From positions 124,001-188,000 of the forward strand of contig OENT01000120.1 in assembly GCA_900239685.1 (NCBI GenBank): a stretch of DNA of 64,000 bases, read 5' to 3'. The position numbers and the translations under genes are program-made. The stretch comes from Rotaria macrura. Taxonomy: Eukaryota; Rotifera; Eurotatoria; Philodinida; Philodinidae. Below the pieces are notes generated by a model. That model searched no databases. It was given only the letters and a program-made list of their open reading frames with translations, and was not told where the DNA came from. Shown here one piece after another: positions 52,072-64,000 of the stretch. How positions within the stretch are numbered: position 1 is the first letter of the stretch; each line of letters starts with the position of its first letter.

Positions 52072-55000
52072 ATGCAACAACTACTAAATGATATTGACCA
52101 TGTTCAAAACAATGCAAAAGCACTCATAAAAAGATTAGAACGTATTGAGATTAGGAGTAAAGATATAGTGGCTAATCGTGATCGTTCTTTGGAAGACCGA
52201 AGCCAGATAAAAAGTTTGATAGGAAATATTAATTATCTTCAACAAAAAATGGGTGCCATGACAAAAGCATCCGATCCGGAATGGCCCAATGAAACTTTTG
52301 ATAAAACAAAAGAAAATACATCGAAATCTTTATCAGCTCTATCGAATAAACTCATTCAAATCGATCAAGATCTTGAAAAAGTGATTCAAAAACGTACATC
52401 GACGTCTTCACATACCTCAAACGAATTGGACGACGAAGAATTTTCAAGAGGATATAAAGCAATTGCAAGTAAGCCTCCAGCCCTTGATATCGAAAAAACA
52501 TCATCGAAAGAAGCTACGGAAGATTCTGATCAAACAAACATTGATGAAAATAACCAAGCAAGTGAAGCCGAAAACAACGAAGAAAGTGAAGGCGAAAATA
52601 ATGAAGAAAGTGACGACGAAACTAAAGAAGCAAGTGGAAACAAAAATAAAAAAGATAATTTTGATGAAGATGAAACTGAAGACGAAGAGGATTATACGTC
52701 AGATAATCAATTAGGTTGAATCTTTTTAAATACTTTCAATGACAATGTAAAAAAAATGACTTATCCTTGTAGAGAAAACACAAAATTCTGATGATGAAAC
52801 TCAAGATGATCAGAGCGATGATGGAGCACATGACAAAATTAAAAATTCATTAAAAACATCAACAACACCAGTAGCACCCCGAACGAATGCGAATTCATCG
52901 AAAAATAGCGTTCGATCATCAGCATCACAATCAGTGCCAACATCAGGATCATCAGCATCACAATCAGTACCAACATCAGAATCATCAGCATCAGCATCAG
53001 CATCAGAATCATCAGCATCAGCATCACAATCAGTACCAACATCAAGATCAACAGCGTCATCGTCGTCCACATCTCGAAGAACTCCTGTCATAACAAATTC
53101 GACTCCACTAGTTCAGAGGAGGGTGTCAAATACAGAAAAATCGAGTTCAAGTTCAACGATAGAAACTGATAATCAAACTGAAGAGAGGGAAAGCAAAGAA
53201 AGCGAAGACGATGATTTTTCAGAATCGCATGAGAGTAATGAAGACGACGAAGAAGAAACATCTGATAGCTATCAAGGAACAGAAGGAACAGAAGAAGATG
53301 AATTAAGTTCAGTGGATACCAATGTTCAAGAGCTTCGAGCAAGAAAATTTTTACCAGGAACACAGTTTCGTGTAAAATATACTTTAGCAGCTAGTCAAGT
53401 CAATGACTTAGCTATAAATAAAGGTGAAATATTACAACTTATTGAACAAAAACCTGACGACTGGTGGTTATTTGAAAATCTTCAAAGTCAAAAACGAGGT
53501 ATGGTACCTATCAATTGTATTCAACTTCATTATCGAATAAAACCAATAAAGACACGGGTATCAATGCTTGTTGATGCATTGAAAGTAAAACAATACATTC
53601 CATCAGGTTTTATAGCATCCGATCTAGCATCATTAACACAAGATGATCAATACAAACTATCACATGCTCTTGCACCTAAAATGAGCGAATCTAATTTGAC
53701 TTTTTCCGATCTTTCTTGGCAATATGATACTAATCAAATCTACCCAGAAACAGTGAAATATCAAAAAATTCTTAGGATACAAAAATGTTCAAAAATACCA
53801 AAAGTTAATAATGATCAAGTAAGTTAAAATGTTTCATTCTCTTCGTTAAAATACTTGTACTCAACATATGGCGTTGCAACTATGAGAATAACTTATCTTT
53901 CATGATGTCACCTTCTATTCGATACTGAAATCGCATTTGTTCTAGTATTTATTGGCGTTTCTTCGAATCAAGCTCCTATCTCTTTCCTTTTAATAAAAAA
54001 GTTAATAAATTACTATTTTATTCTTCTTATATAAACTTCGCATTCTAGAACAGTATGTGTGTCTACAAGTAATCTCAAATAGTATTCAGTATAATGCTCA
54101 TATAGTTAATAGTCTTTAAATTGAACTCGAAATGAATTCGTTATTATTTTTCTTTTTGTGGATCTCTCGTATTAGTCATTTCGAATCCTAGATACGAAAT
54201 ACTTCTTTTCGTTTAATTAGTAGTAGTGCTCGTAAGATAAAAACTAAGATCTATCTGAGTACTCATCTGATTGGACACATTCAATTGGATAGTAGAAGTA
54301 AGCAAAAGATTTCACTTTGGTCGAACAAATATGATTAGATCAAATTGATGATTTCTCACTTCGAGACAATCAAGAAAAAAATCCCATCATGAAAAAGAAT
54401 TAATATGCTGCTTCTTTTCATTTATTTCTTCTCGTACAGATTGATGTGTTAAACCGTTGTATTCGTGTATGTCTTTATGATGGCTCGAACATTATTTCTA
54501 ATGTTCATACAATTCGAGCCGTCAAACCGCAAAGAAATGAACGTGACTTAACTGAAGATTGGTATGTTGCACCTAATCATGAGAATACGCTTATTGACAG
54601 ACAAGCCAAATTACTAATACGTTCGAATGAATATGATCCATCGACACAGTTATATTTACTCATGGAATTATCTCAATTCTGTCAATTAATAGAAACAGAT
54701 GATATATGTGAAATTGGTTGTGGTTGGATAATGATTTCATTAGATGATAGTCAACTATCAACTGTTCGAACAACAAAAAATTATAATGAACTATTACATG
54801 GTGGACATCTTCATGAATCAAATATTCTTCTTAGTTCTCAATATAAAAATCTTCAGACAACTGGTTTATCGGGTAGAATCGATCGAAATAAACAAGCACG
54901 CATTCGATTCACATTAGAATCTCGTGAAAAACATATCGATTTACTTTATGATAATCTACCGAAAACATCCATAATAGTACCAGTCAATTTAATACGAACA

Positions 55001-55453
55001 CTTGTCTATTATCGACATGAACTTGCATATCGATTACTTAAAGATTCTGATTCAAAATATTTATCAACTACACCACTAGATTCAATATTTCTCAGTACAT
55101 TTCATCAACTACTTGAACAACCTGATCTTATCGATATGCTGAATAGATTGTATCAACCACCGAAAAAATTCAATTATCGACAGCAAATAGAAAGATTTAT
55201 AGATATTTATGAATGTTTGATATATCCACTTTTATTTTATCGTGAACTACCTCCATATGATATACATGATAAAGAGGCACGCATTGCAAGAAAACAAATA
55301 ATGAATGAAATGATTCAAAAACAAATACCAACAAAGAACAATGATCAACTTGATGTAGTTGATGTTCTACTTGATCCACAATTAACGGATATGTGGACAC
55401 CTTTTACAACTGATGAAGTATGCTTTTCATTACAAAAATATATGTATAACTAG
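52072..55453 (+). CDS. NPHP1: Nephrocystin-1 (ciliary transition zone protein)
   Basis: Three exons (52072-52714, 52773-53818, 54440-55453) with agreeing phases encode 900 residues, longer than human NPHP1 (about 730). Residues 1-120 form a coiled coil (LLNDIDHVQNNAKALIKRLE). Residues 145-215 are very acidic and 265-313 are a Ser-rich repeat built on SSASQSVPTS. The SH3 domain is at about 413-468 (VNDLAINKGEILQLIEQKPD, DDWWLF, RGMVPINCI). The nephrocystin homology region follows: QYIPSGFIASDLASL, CIRVCLYDGSNIISNVHTIR, EIGCGWIMISL, LLYDNLPKTSIIVPVNLIRT, LLEQPDLIDML. NPHP1 works with NPHP4 and RPGRIP1L at the ciliary transition zone and in cell junctions. The extra length is in the low-complexity regions. 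Intron 2 (53819-54439) is unusually long for this locus. Confidence 0.94.
52918..53050 (+). repeat. Coding minisatellite (Ser/Ala-rich) in NPHP1
   Basis: Imperfect direct repeats of TCATCAGCATCACAATCAGT type encode SSASQSVPTS units, with shorter SA steps between. The tract lies in frame inside NPHP1 exon 2, between the acidic segment and the SH3 domain. It is likely to vary in length between alleles. Confidence 0.75.
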
Positions 55454-56894
55454 ACATCGAAACAAACAAGTGTACTACTACTTATTTTGTTTTGTTTTTC
55501 TCTGTAGAACTTCTTCAATGATTGATTCAGTTAAGAAGAAAAAAATGATTTGAGATTGTTGATTTATAATTTAAAATTTACTATTCATCTAATAATATTC
55601 TTAGTAAGATTACAAAACGATATATAACAATTAACTTAGATTTCATCGCCTTGAGAACGCGATTCGTGTCATGTCACATGTTGAGTTGATAAAAGAAAAA
55701 CAGATGAACTTTAGTTTTACATGAAATAATACGTGACACAAATTTATATCACTGTTGGGTGAAGTGGAACATTAATTCAATACGTATTTTGTTTTCTTAC
55801 ATGTGAACTGTAAGCCTGCTCTCTTAATTTACGATCATTGAGCAAATGAATTCAAATACTAAAAGAAAAATTTAGATTATGTTTAAACTATTGTAGAGAA
55901 ACTGATTAGATTAAAATTTTTATAACTCTGTGGTATGACCCTGCCCTATATAAAACTTCAAACATCAACGATCGAGAATAGCTCACGTATTGACTAACAA
56001 TATTTTATCTGTCTTTATTCTTTTGAATTACATGTTTCGTATTATCAAGAGCACGTCAAGTGGAAATGTTCTCTATGTTACTTGTTACGCAACAAAAAAG
56101 GTGACAAATTTGATAAAAATTGACAAACAAAAAAAGTTATCTAACGTTTGCACTATTGCTTTTAAATAAAACAATAAAATTTGGCATACTGCTACTTCAT
56201 ATAATCTTGAAAAGCATATCCGATGACTATAACAATGTTCTTTTAATCATGTTGACATGTGACATTGATGAAAGACAATAATCATGAGATCATAACATTG
56301 AGCTGTCTAGAATTAACTTTTCATTATTCTAATCCAAAGTGATTTCTGTTTTCGATGCGTATTAAGTGATATGCAATAAAATCTCGAAACAATACAGGAT
56401 GAAAACTATTGTCGTTCTTTCATGAACACATGTTAAATCTTAGACAATAAACACATTCATACAACTATGCCTGCAACTGAACGAACTATCACGATCTTTC
56501 AAATTAAAATTGACCAATAAATATTCAGTATCACATATACTTTCATTGACAAGTTAAAATTGAAGGAATTGATCACATTGTGTATATTACATTGATTCTT
56601 TGAGAAAGTGGCTGAAACGAGTGCAGTGCGTGTGTCTTCAAAAGAATAATACGCATAGTTTATCTGTCGAATAGCATACTTTAAAAATGAACAAAACTTA
56701 TTAGTATTATTTTGTTATTAATACAGTGCTCTATTGTAAGACTCTTGGTTTGCAGAAGAATCGAGAAGGAACCTTGATTTTAATTATTTGATCTCTTATA
56801 CAATGAAGTGTTGCACTGGGTTTTTGTTAAGTTTAAAAATTCTATCAATAATGAAAATGTGATTCAAAAAAAACAGACGATTGATAAAAAGAAA
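55454..56894. other. Gene-free interval between convergent genes
   Basis: About 1.4 kb of AT-rich DNA between the 3' ends of NPHP1 (plus) and the unknown gene at 56895-57519 (minus). No exon, RNA gene or repeat structure was recognised. Confidence 0.5.
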
Positions 56895-57519
56895 TTATCT
56901 TCGAGTGAATTGAAAAACGGCTTTTAATTCATCCCATTGCATCTGTTTTAGTAAATTTTTCTCTTCGTGATTGTCGAGTCGTTCGGAATATTCACATCGA
57001 TCAACAAATGCTTGTGCACGTTTTTGTACTTCTTGTAGTTGAGCACGGTCGGATAAATTTTCAATATTCTGTTGATTACTAAATGAATTATATTTCTCCG
57101 ATAAGTAAACAGACTTGAATTCATGACTTCTTAGTTGATGAATCCACCATCTTTTGAAAAGAAAAACAAGAACATAATGATTGAATGATGCTTCTCGTGA
57201 ATATTTACTTTGCATTCCAATAGTCTCCTTCACGTCGATGAAGTAGATAATGAAGGAAATCAGCAATACCATCACCCATATGTTTATCAACAATATTATG
57301 GCATGAACCAATATCATCGTTAAGTAAATGAAGACTAGCTACAGTAAATATGGGTATACTAGAATGATTTTCTAAACGTGCTAGATCATCATGTATTGCT
57401 TGATTCCATGGTGTACTAGATACACGTTGTGATTGATCAATAGGTGGTGGAGCAAGGAGAGAAGGAAGTGGCACGCGAGAAAGTAGAGTTTTAGTAATTT
57501 GTTCAAAAGTAGACTCCAT
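56895..57519 (-). CDS. Conserved-looking protein of unknown function
   Basis: Two exons, 57519-57209 and 57150-56895, joined across a 58-bp GT-AG intron with matching phase, encode 188 residues. The N-terminus has PSLLAPPP. The central part reads SLHLLNDDIGSCHNIVDKHM, then ADFLHYLLHRREGDYWNAKW and WIHQLRSHEF. The pattern of an early LLNDD, a short-spaced acidic and His region, then HRREGDYWNAKWW recalls small uncharacterised proteins I remember from fungi and bacteria with HRREPDYxNAKYWF-type motifs. I cannot name the family. The C-terminal 80 residues are charged and probably helical. No signal peptide or membrane segment is present. Function is unknown. Confidence 0.75.
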
Positions 57520-59410
57520 AAAGAGCAGAATTTTTTAATAGAACTCTAAAACAAAACGAAAACAAAGTGTGCTTTCAATAGGTCACTTAGAATGACAACG
57601 TATTCTGGGGAAAAAATCGATTAAAAAATTAATCATGCTGCTCCTAATGAATTATGTAAGTTCAAGCAGTAGTTCGTGTCCGTAGCTGTATATTGTGAGA
57701 ATCGTAGAATTTCAGTACTGTTTCACGGTGAAATTTTCTATTATCTCAAAGCTTATTAATGAATCTGATGTCGAGTATTCGAGATTAAAACTTCGTCAAG
57801 ATCAAATTTTAAATAAAAGTAGGTTATTGTAATAGTGTTGACTCTTCATGATGTTCCATTCATGAAATATGAAGAATTGTATGTATATACTGCTCGATGG
57901 TTCTATGTTGATATTTAAAAATAGAAAGATCGAAATGGGTCGACACTACCACCATGAGCTACGTATTCTCGTCTAGAGACTTCTCTATACCACTTCACGA
58001 ATGAAAGTTCAATATTTAATCTTCTGATGATGGAGCAAGTCAGCAATAATAACAAAATTTTTCTATTTCGATCGCACACATCTAAGAGTCAGAAGTTTTT
58101 CAAGAATTTTCATAACTAGCCAGGATCGGTATGATTTACACAATCTTGCCTGAATAAACGATTCGGCAACATTTCTTCTTGTGTTAATACTATGCGTATA
58201 TTCTACCGAAAAATATCCACTCGTAAAAAGAAGAGTTCGACTAAACTACGTATGAATTTCAAGACTGACGGCTATTTGAATTTTCTCGTGAAGTCTAATT
58301 ATTGGATAAAAATGATCCAACTTATCGTTCTATGACAAATATTATTGAATCAATGACAACAGTTATGTTCAACTTATTTAATGAATCGCATATTCTTTTA
58401 TTTTTTTCATACTCGATTATTAAAGACACATGCCGTGCATCACACGTTTATTTTATTCTGCTTCGTTATTTCTTATGATGCTTACAATTTCGAATTGTCA
58501 TTTACCATTCTCATGTTTGCTCGATGTGTATTCAAAAGATGATAAGTTTTGTATCTAGCAGCAACTGTTAGTAATGCATAAGTTTTAGTAAATGATTCAA
58601 ATTATTGCATCATAAATATATAACTGTTCTTGATACTTTTGCTGATGATTTACTGATAGTCAAAAGTAGATTGCAGTGAATCGCAAAGAGGAGATCGGTT
58701 CGGTTAGAAATTCTCAAAAAAGTTCGATCGGTTACGCTTAATTCGATTGAGTAAAAATGCCGACTGATCTCATCTCTGATGGATCGATCGTTAGATGAAT
58801 AGTATTGTTTTATATTCTTAATTTTGAAATGAAAAATGGGGGAAAAATACAAAGACAATATTTGTAGAACTCGATTTAGAAGATTGTAATAAAAGAAGCA
58901 ACATCAATCGAGTATTAATTTCGATGTTAAACTTATTGTATTTGCATTAATAATCATGATTTATTTTTCTTGTTAGACAACTAATATAATCATCTGATCA
59001 AGATTTTCGATGATGTGTGATCCAACGAATTATCAAGAATCTGTTTGTATAAAAAGCAAAGATTTTGAAAATAATCTATTCATATTTCATGGTGCAATAC
59101 AAAGCATGAATTTTATTAAAAAAAAACAACAGATAGTCAACTTATAAAAAGTGATATTCAAAATCTCAACAAATAGATGTATGACAATTCTCATAGTTTC
59201 GATTTGCAATAGGATATTAGGGATACATGAAAGATGGGATGTTTCTAACTGAGATCCTAAAGTCAGATAATGAATTCGTTCTCTTACCAAACACAGTACT
59301 TTTAAAAAAGTGCATTATTTTTTTCAATGAAATGTAGATCAAACTATTTTCTTTAAATCCTAATAAGTACGTAGCTTGATTTGTTTTGAAGAACGGCAAA
59401 GCATGGAATC

Positions 59411-60455
59411 AGCGTTTCTAATGGAAATCTTAAAGTAAGCACAAATGGGTACTTTATATTTATTAACAAAGTATCTATTGGTACTATGTTTTCAGTAATC
59501 AAGTACCTCAAAGAACAATAGACTAAAACTGATAAAGAAAACGAAAAGCAAGGTTATCTTTCAATCAGTCTTTTATTAAAAATTTATTCTTGTTCAAAAA
59601 AACGAAATAAAAAATACAACATTTATAAATAACAAAAACATGTACAGATCTCTGAGCATGTTTTAGTGATACTCCTGAATTAAGTACTTTACTGTTATAT
59701 ATATTTAAGACGGAAACAAAGAATAATGCATATGTTTACGTTACTCACGTCATTTTTCTGTATAGTATCAAATAAATATATTGATTAAATTTGAAGAAAA
59801 TAAATCGAATAACAGATACTTATGAAACCAAAACAAATGAATAAGATATGTATTTGAAAAGTCTAAATCTAAACGGCGAATCGAAAATGAATTCGAGTTA
59901 AACAAAGAAAACTTCTTAGCTCCGTCTAGAAGTAAAACATGTCTACACATATATATGAGGATTCTGAACAGTTTGATAATAATGGCGTGAGAAATCAAAC
60001 AAAGTACATTTTTATTTTCCAAAGTACTCTGCCCAGGAGAATCATTCCGATCATTGGATCCGATCATGTTTCTATCGGAGTTTCTCTTATCCGACGAAAT
60101 CCTATCGGATTCCTGATTCGGATCCCTAGTGTTGGATTTTATCGAATCCTACTATCGGAATCCGATTGGATTTCATTGTGTGATCAGAAAGGCCTCTACT
60201 GTAGGGTTTAAATGCTATATCGTACTCAAATAAGAAAATAGGTTTCTTCCGTCGGATCCGTTACTGTTTCCACAACCCGGATTCCCATAAGATTTCATCG
60301 GATCGTAGGATCCGATCCGATTCGGTATAGGATTCATTCACCTGGGTGAGGTTACTTTGGTTTTTTTTCAAAGTACAAAACACGGTACTTTTCCAAAACC
60401 GATGGTGAACTGGGTACTTTGCTTCTGCTTGGGGTACTTAACGTTAGAAACACTG
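59411..60455. mobile_element. Candidate non-autonomous hAT-like DNA transposon
   Basis: The left tip CAGCGTTTCTAA and the inverted right tip CAGTGTTTCTAA agree at 11 of 12 positions, and CAG-starting tips of this kind are typical of hAT elements. Short motifs AAAGTAC/GGTACTTT recur close to both ends (near 59450, 59480, 59500, 60003, 60021, 60373, 60386, 60410 and 60433), as subterminal transposase-binding repeats do in hAT elements. No transposase is encoded. The 8-bp flanks, CATGGAAT and CCTGAAAC, share only 5 positions, so a target-site duplication is not proven. Size is 1,045 bp. Confidence 0.5.
60019..60360. repeat. Inverted-repeat block rich in GGATCCGATC words
   Basis: The left end CCAAAGTACTCTGCCCAGG and the inverted right end CCAAAGTAACCTCACCCAGG are close copies, and similarity continues through ATGAAT/ATCATT into GATCC. 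The inside is packed with variants of GGATCCGATC and ATCGGATTC. It lies inside the hAT-like element; it could be a nested insertion or a rearranged inner part of the same element. Confidence 0.6.
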
Positions 60456-60865
60456 CCTGAAACTTATTGTGTATGAGTCATCATTGGATTTGATATCTTT
60501 TGTGATTGATAGATTTTTCAACCAATAGAAAGGAAGATGTGTTTATACATATAATCAGTCGTAGTTCAGTAACTGGCTATTCTCCTCTTTAGTTTTACGA
60601 ATCAGTTTGTTATAAAAATCAATCAAATATCATCAAATATAGGATAGAAAATTATCGTATATTTATTTTAACTATCTTTTATTATTAAATTGAGTAGAGA
60701 AAATAAGAATGTTTATTTATTTGTGAATGTCACGAACCAGTAACGCAAATAGCTCGATCGGGTTTAAAACGTGGTTATCAAATAAGCTTATCGAACAGCA
60801 TTAGTTCATCGAAGAAATTCTCTGCACAACAGATAAAAAATTTCGAACCAAATAATAATAATTCT

Positions 60866-63800
60866 ATGGATAAAGATACTAACAATTGTTATTCCAAGTG
60901 CTCATCATCTAGCCTTTTCTCATCACAAAATTCTTCAATAGCAACGAAAAAACTTATCATAAAAAATTTGAAAAGTGACTATAAACAGAATCGTGCAGTT
61001 TCCTTCTATCTACATTAACAAATGAATCTTTCTTTTTTGCTCCAATACTAGCATCGACACTAACATCGCCAGTCGATTATTTCAATAAAATATGGCCCTT
61101 ACTAAAACAAGCATTAGAAGCAATTCTTAATGGTAGAAATAGTCCAACGAACGAAGAACAATTGTATCGTCATATCGATCATATATGTACAACATCCAGT
61201 CATGAATCTAATTATTCATCTCCCAGTCTTCTATATGAGAATTTAAAAAAAGTTCTCGATGATCATGTACAAACTTTATTACCACCATTACTTAGGTTGT
61301 CTTCTAAAAGAAATTACATTCATACAATCTTTAATTAATACTTGATTATGATTTTTTTTCAGTGATGTCAGTGACAGTTATGATTATCTACGCTTACTTC
61401 ATTCTATTTGGAATGATCATATTGTACGAGCGGTAAGATAATCTTATATTAGATTAATAGTTATGCTAAATTTTTTTTGATGTCTACACTTCAGATACTC
61501 ATTCGTCAATTGTTTATTGTACTTGATCGAACCTATATTTTACATGCCGTCGTGCCCAATATATGGTAGGTATGACGAATTGAATCAAGCATACGATTGT
61601 ATTCCTGTTGTTTTAGGGAACTGAATCAAGATTTATTTCGTCGTCATATCATGCAAAACTCGAACATTTCGAATAGGTTTATTTGTTAAACGAAGTTAAA
61701 TGTTCTATTGATTTATTATTCTTTTTATAATCTAGATGTATTAATGGTCTTCTAAAATTAATTGAACAAGAAAGACGAGGTGAAACAGTAGATAGAACTT
61801 TAATGAAAAATCTTCTCCGAATGTTAATTGATCTTCATGTAAGTCTTATTGGATGAAAACAAATATTGCTACTAATTTCGATAACTTCTACAAATAGGGA
61901 TAAGTTAAAATGCAAAACTCGTATTTAAATACTTGAGATTGGGCACCACGAAATCATAAGTGATGTTAGAGAATGTATAAAATAATTTGAAAGTGGTTCA
62001 TGAAAAAACGACATGAATTCAATTTTAATTTCTTATTTTCGAGAAAACGTATTCAATAGTGGCGAGCTTTGAACAGAGTTTACATCTATTAACGTATAAC
62101 GAGATCCATTTGAATTTGTCTTGATCTTTGTTATCTATGAGCAAAATCTGCGCTAGCTTATTCAATTATAGTATTATTCCGGCGACTTATTCAAAAGCCT
62201 CAAGTTTATAGTATCTCGTTCTATTCTATAGTTTTGTTACCATTGGAATACATGTACCCGATCTTAAAAAACCATACTGAGCTCATGGACGACACACAGT
62301 AGGGGAGGCAGGATATTCATCTTAAAATCAGAGAACATCAAACATTTTTCTTCGAATCGATTTTATCTTCGAATTAGAGAATTGTATAAGATGTGATATG
62401 TTTCTTCGAAATCGCAGAAATAGGCTCAAGATTGTTAGTCTAATATAAATTTTCTTTAATTTTAGAAAAAAATGTTTCAATGAGTTGTTCCAGACTTCGA
62501 GACTATTGTTTAGTCATTTTTGTCGGACATCGAATCTTTTTAGTTATGGAGAAAGTATTCATTCAACAGTTTTGTACAAATCGATCACCAAAATTTTCAA
62601 TAATAATTTGCCAAAGCAGAGAATGACCATCTATTCTCCCTGCTTAGCCCCATCGCCTCTGAGTCAGTTGAATGATGGATGTGTGAATTCGATAATGAAA
62701 AAGATAATTCCGTGGGATGTATCAAAATTATTGATCGATGAGGTTACAGCAGAAGAATGTTTAGTGCACACATACAGTTCAGATGAGAACATAAAAATCA
62801 TCCGAATCGATTTTATTGAATATCAATAATACTCGTACAAGATTCTTGAACACATATTCATTCATCTGATTTTTTGAACGTTGTTTTCATGCAGAAAATT
62901 TTCTTGTAGCATTCAATAGATACTGAATCGTATTACAGATTTTCATGTTCGAACTCATTTATTACAAGAATTTAATTAACTTATAATGAAAGATGGTCGT
63001 CTATTTGGGAATGTTTAAACTCAATAAGCAAAAGCTGTTCGCATAAGAGTACGCACTCAGTGAATGAAATAGCTTATAGAAATTTACTTAAAATCCGAAG
63101 ATCGCTTTCAGTCTGGCTTTGATTCTCATACATTGATAAACACTGTTACAACACCTGAAATTCATGATATGTTCAGAATCTTCTATATATGTTTACGTCA
63201 CTTTCGAATACTTTTCCTTGCTATACTAATAGTTCATCAAAAGTATTCTGATCATATTTTTCGAATGATGGCACATATTTATTGATACTTTAATTTTAAT
63301 TTAGCTTTATAAAAAAGATTTTGAACCATCATTCTTAAGTTCAACTAAAGATTTGTATCGTAATGAAGGTCGTCAGTTGATTCAAACATTAGAATTAGGT
63401 CAATATCTTTCATATGTTGAACGACGTCTTAATGAAGAACAGATACGAATACAAAATTATATCGATCAATCAACAAAGTATATTGATCTATTTCTAAACT
63501 TTATTCGTACAAAGTATTTTTCTTTAACTTTATTTGTTTTTAGAGTTCAATTAATTCATATTGTCGAAAAAAAATTAATTACAAATCATGTTAAACAAAT
63601 GCTCTCGAAAAATTTCGATACACTTCTTGATGAAAATCGTATCGCATCAATTGCTTCAATGTATAATTTATTTCTTCGCATTGGTCAGGGTGGTATCAAT
63701 GATTTGCGAGAAGCATTCGGAAATTATATTAAAGTAAAAGAATAAAAACTAGATTTTGTTTTTGCATGAAAATCTATTCGTATTGATTCGTTTTTCTTAT

Positions 63801-64000
63801 CTAAAAGATCCATGGTCGTGCATTAGTTATCGATGCTGACAAAGACGATAAAATGGTTGATTCATTACTAGAATTCAAAGAGAAAACAGATCGTTTTGTA
63901 CATGAATGTTTTCATAGTAATGAAAAATTCGGAAATATACTGAAAGATTCATTTGAATATTTTATTAATCAACGTATAAATAAACCGGCTGAATTAATTG
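60866..64000 (+). CDS. CUL4: Cullin-4 (5' part, cut by window end)
   Basis: Exons 60866-60974, 61052-61295, 61363-61432 and later ones, with matching phases, encode the N-terminal cullin repeats; the reading frame runs off the window. Motifs follow human CUL4: TKKLIIKNLK start, VDYFNKIWPLLKQALEAI, FIVLDRTYILHAVVPNIWEL, LKLIEQERRGETVDRTL, YKKDFEPSFL, LLDENRIASIASMYNLFLRI, then DKMVDSLLEFKEKTD and INQRINKPAELI. CUL4 scaffolds the DDB1-RBX1 ubiquitin ligases. The cullin homology and neddylation regions lie beyond the edge. The start is uncertain: the frame stays open upstream of the ATG at 60866, so another exon or an earlier start may exist. An intron of about 1.46 kb (61840-63304) interrupts it. 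Confidence 0.93.

Larger units (their letters stand above)
57520..60865. other. Intergenic region holding DNA-transposon-like sequence
   Basis: About 3.3 kb between the unknown minus-strand gene and CUL4. Its right half contains the hAT-like element, its inner inverted repeat and a partial tip copy, each annotated separately. The left half (57520-59230) has no supported feature. The 3' end must hold the CUL4 promoter or an upstream CUL4 exon. Confidence 0.5.

Noticed and set aside
62485-62829. Plus-strand open frame of 114 codons inside the long CUL4 intron
   Set aside because: It lies between the exon ending LLRMLIDLH and the exon starting LYKKDFEP, which join in frame without it. No domain was recognised, so chance is the simplest explanation.
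1-64000. LTR elements, retroviral or Polinton-like remains, tRNA genes, CRISPR arrays, telomere repeats
   Set aside because: None of the signature motifs were seen on either strand; a profile search would be needed to exclude degenerate copies.

Overview
The window looks like nuclear DNA of a small AT-rich invertebrate. Genes are cut by many short GT-AG introns (about 45-90 bp) and AATAAA-type signals follow some stop codons. Every recognisable protein is an animal housekeeping, membrane-traffic or ciliary protein. Compactness, very low GC and a gene copy with a homogenised tract would fit a bdelloid rotifer (Adineta/Rotaria-like), but that is an inference. I saw no prokaryotic operons, no CRISPR, no recognisable tRNA or rRNA, and no LTR, retroviral or Polinton-like remains.

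Layout. 1-8490 is gene-poor: it has one long imperfect palindrome (MITE-like, about 1862-2196) and one small predicted single-pass membrane protein (4684-5173). 8492-11908 (-) is casein kinase 1 gamma, including a tiny last exon that restores the family's Cys-rich tail. Divergent from it, 14018-18244 (+) encodes a CCDC81-like protein with HU-type domains. 19211-20461 (+) is a compact TTK/Mps1-like kinase. 21010-22357 (-) is a shrunken copy of the USP gene found further right. About 23390-24230 may be an old coding relic. 24773-25005 (+) is a very small predicted gene lying tail to tail with the next gene.

25128-49883 (-) is one very large ABCA1-like transporter gene. One of its introns (30409-35548) contains two complete genes: a USP4/11/15-type deubiquitinase (-) and the AP-2 mu subunit (+), arranged head to head. 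Another ABCA intron holds a GC-rich fold-back repeat with a G-run-rich loop (45573-45835). 49884-52071 is intergenic with microsatellites and the only N (50896). 52072-55453 (+) is nephrocystin-1 (NPHP1). 56895-57519 (-) is a conserved-looking protein of unknown function. 59411-60455 resembles a non-autonomous hAT-type DNA transposon and contains a second inverted-repeat block. The right edge carries the 5' part of cullin-4 (60866-64000, +), cut by the window.

The genes do not form a pathway. Themes that recur are cilia (NPHP1, CCDC81-like), ubiquitin handling (USP, CUL4), signalling kinases (CK1 gamma, TTK-like) and membrane traffic or lipid transport (AP-2 mu, ABCA).
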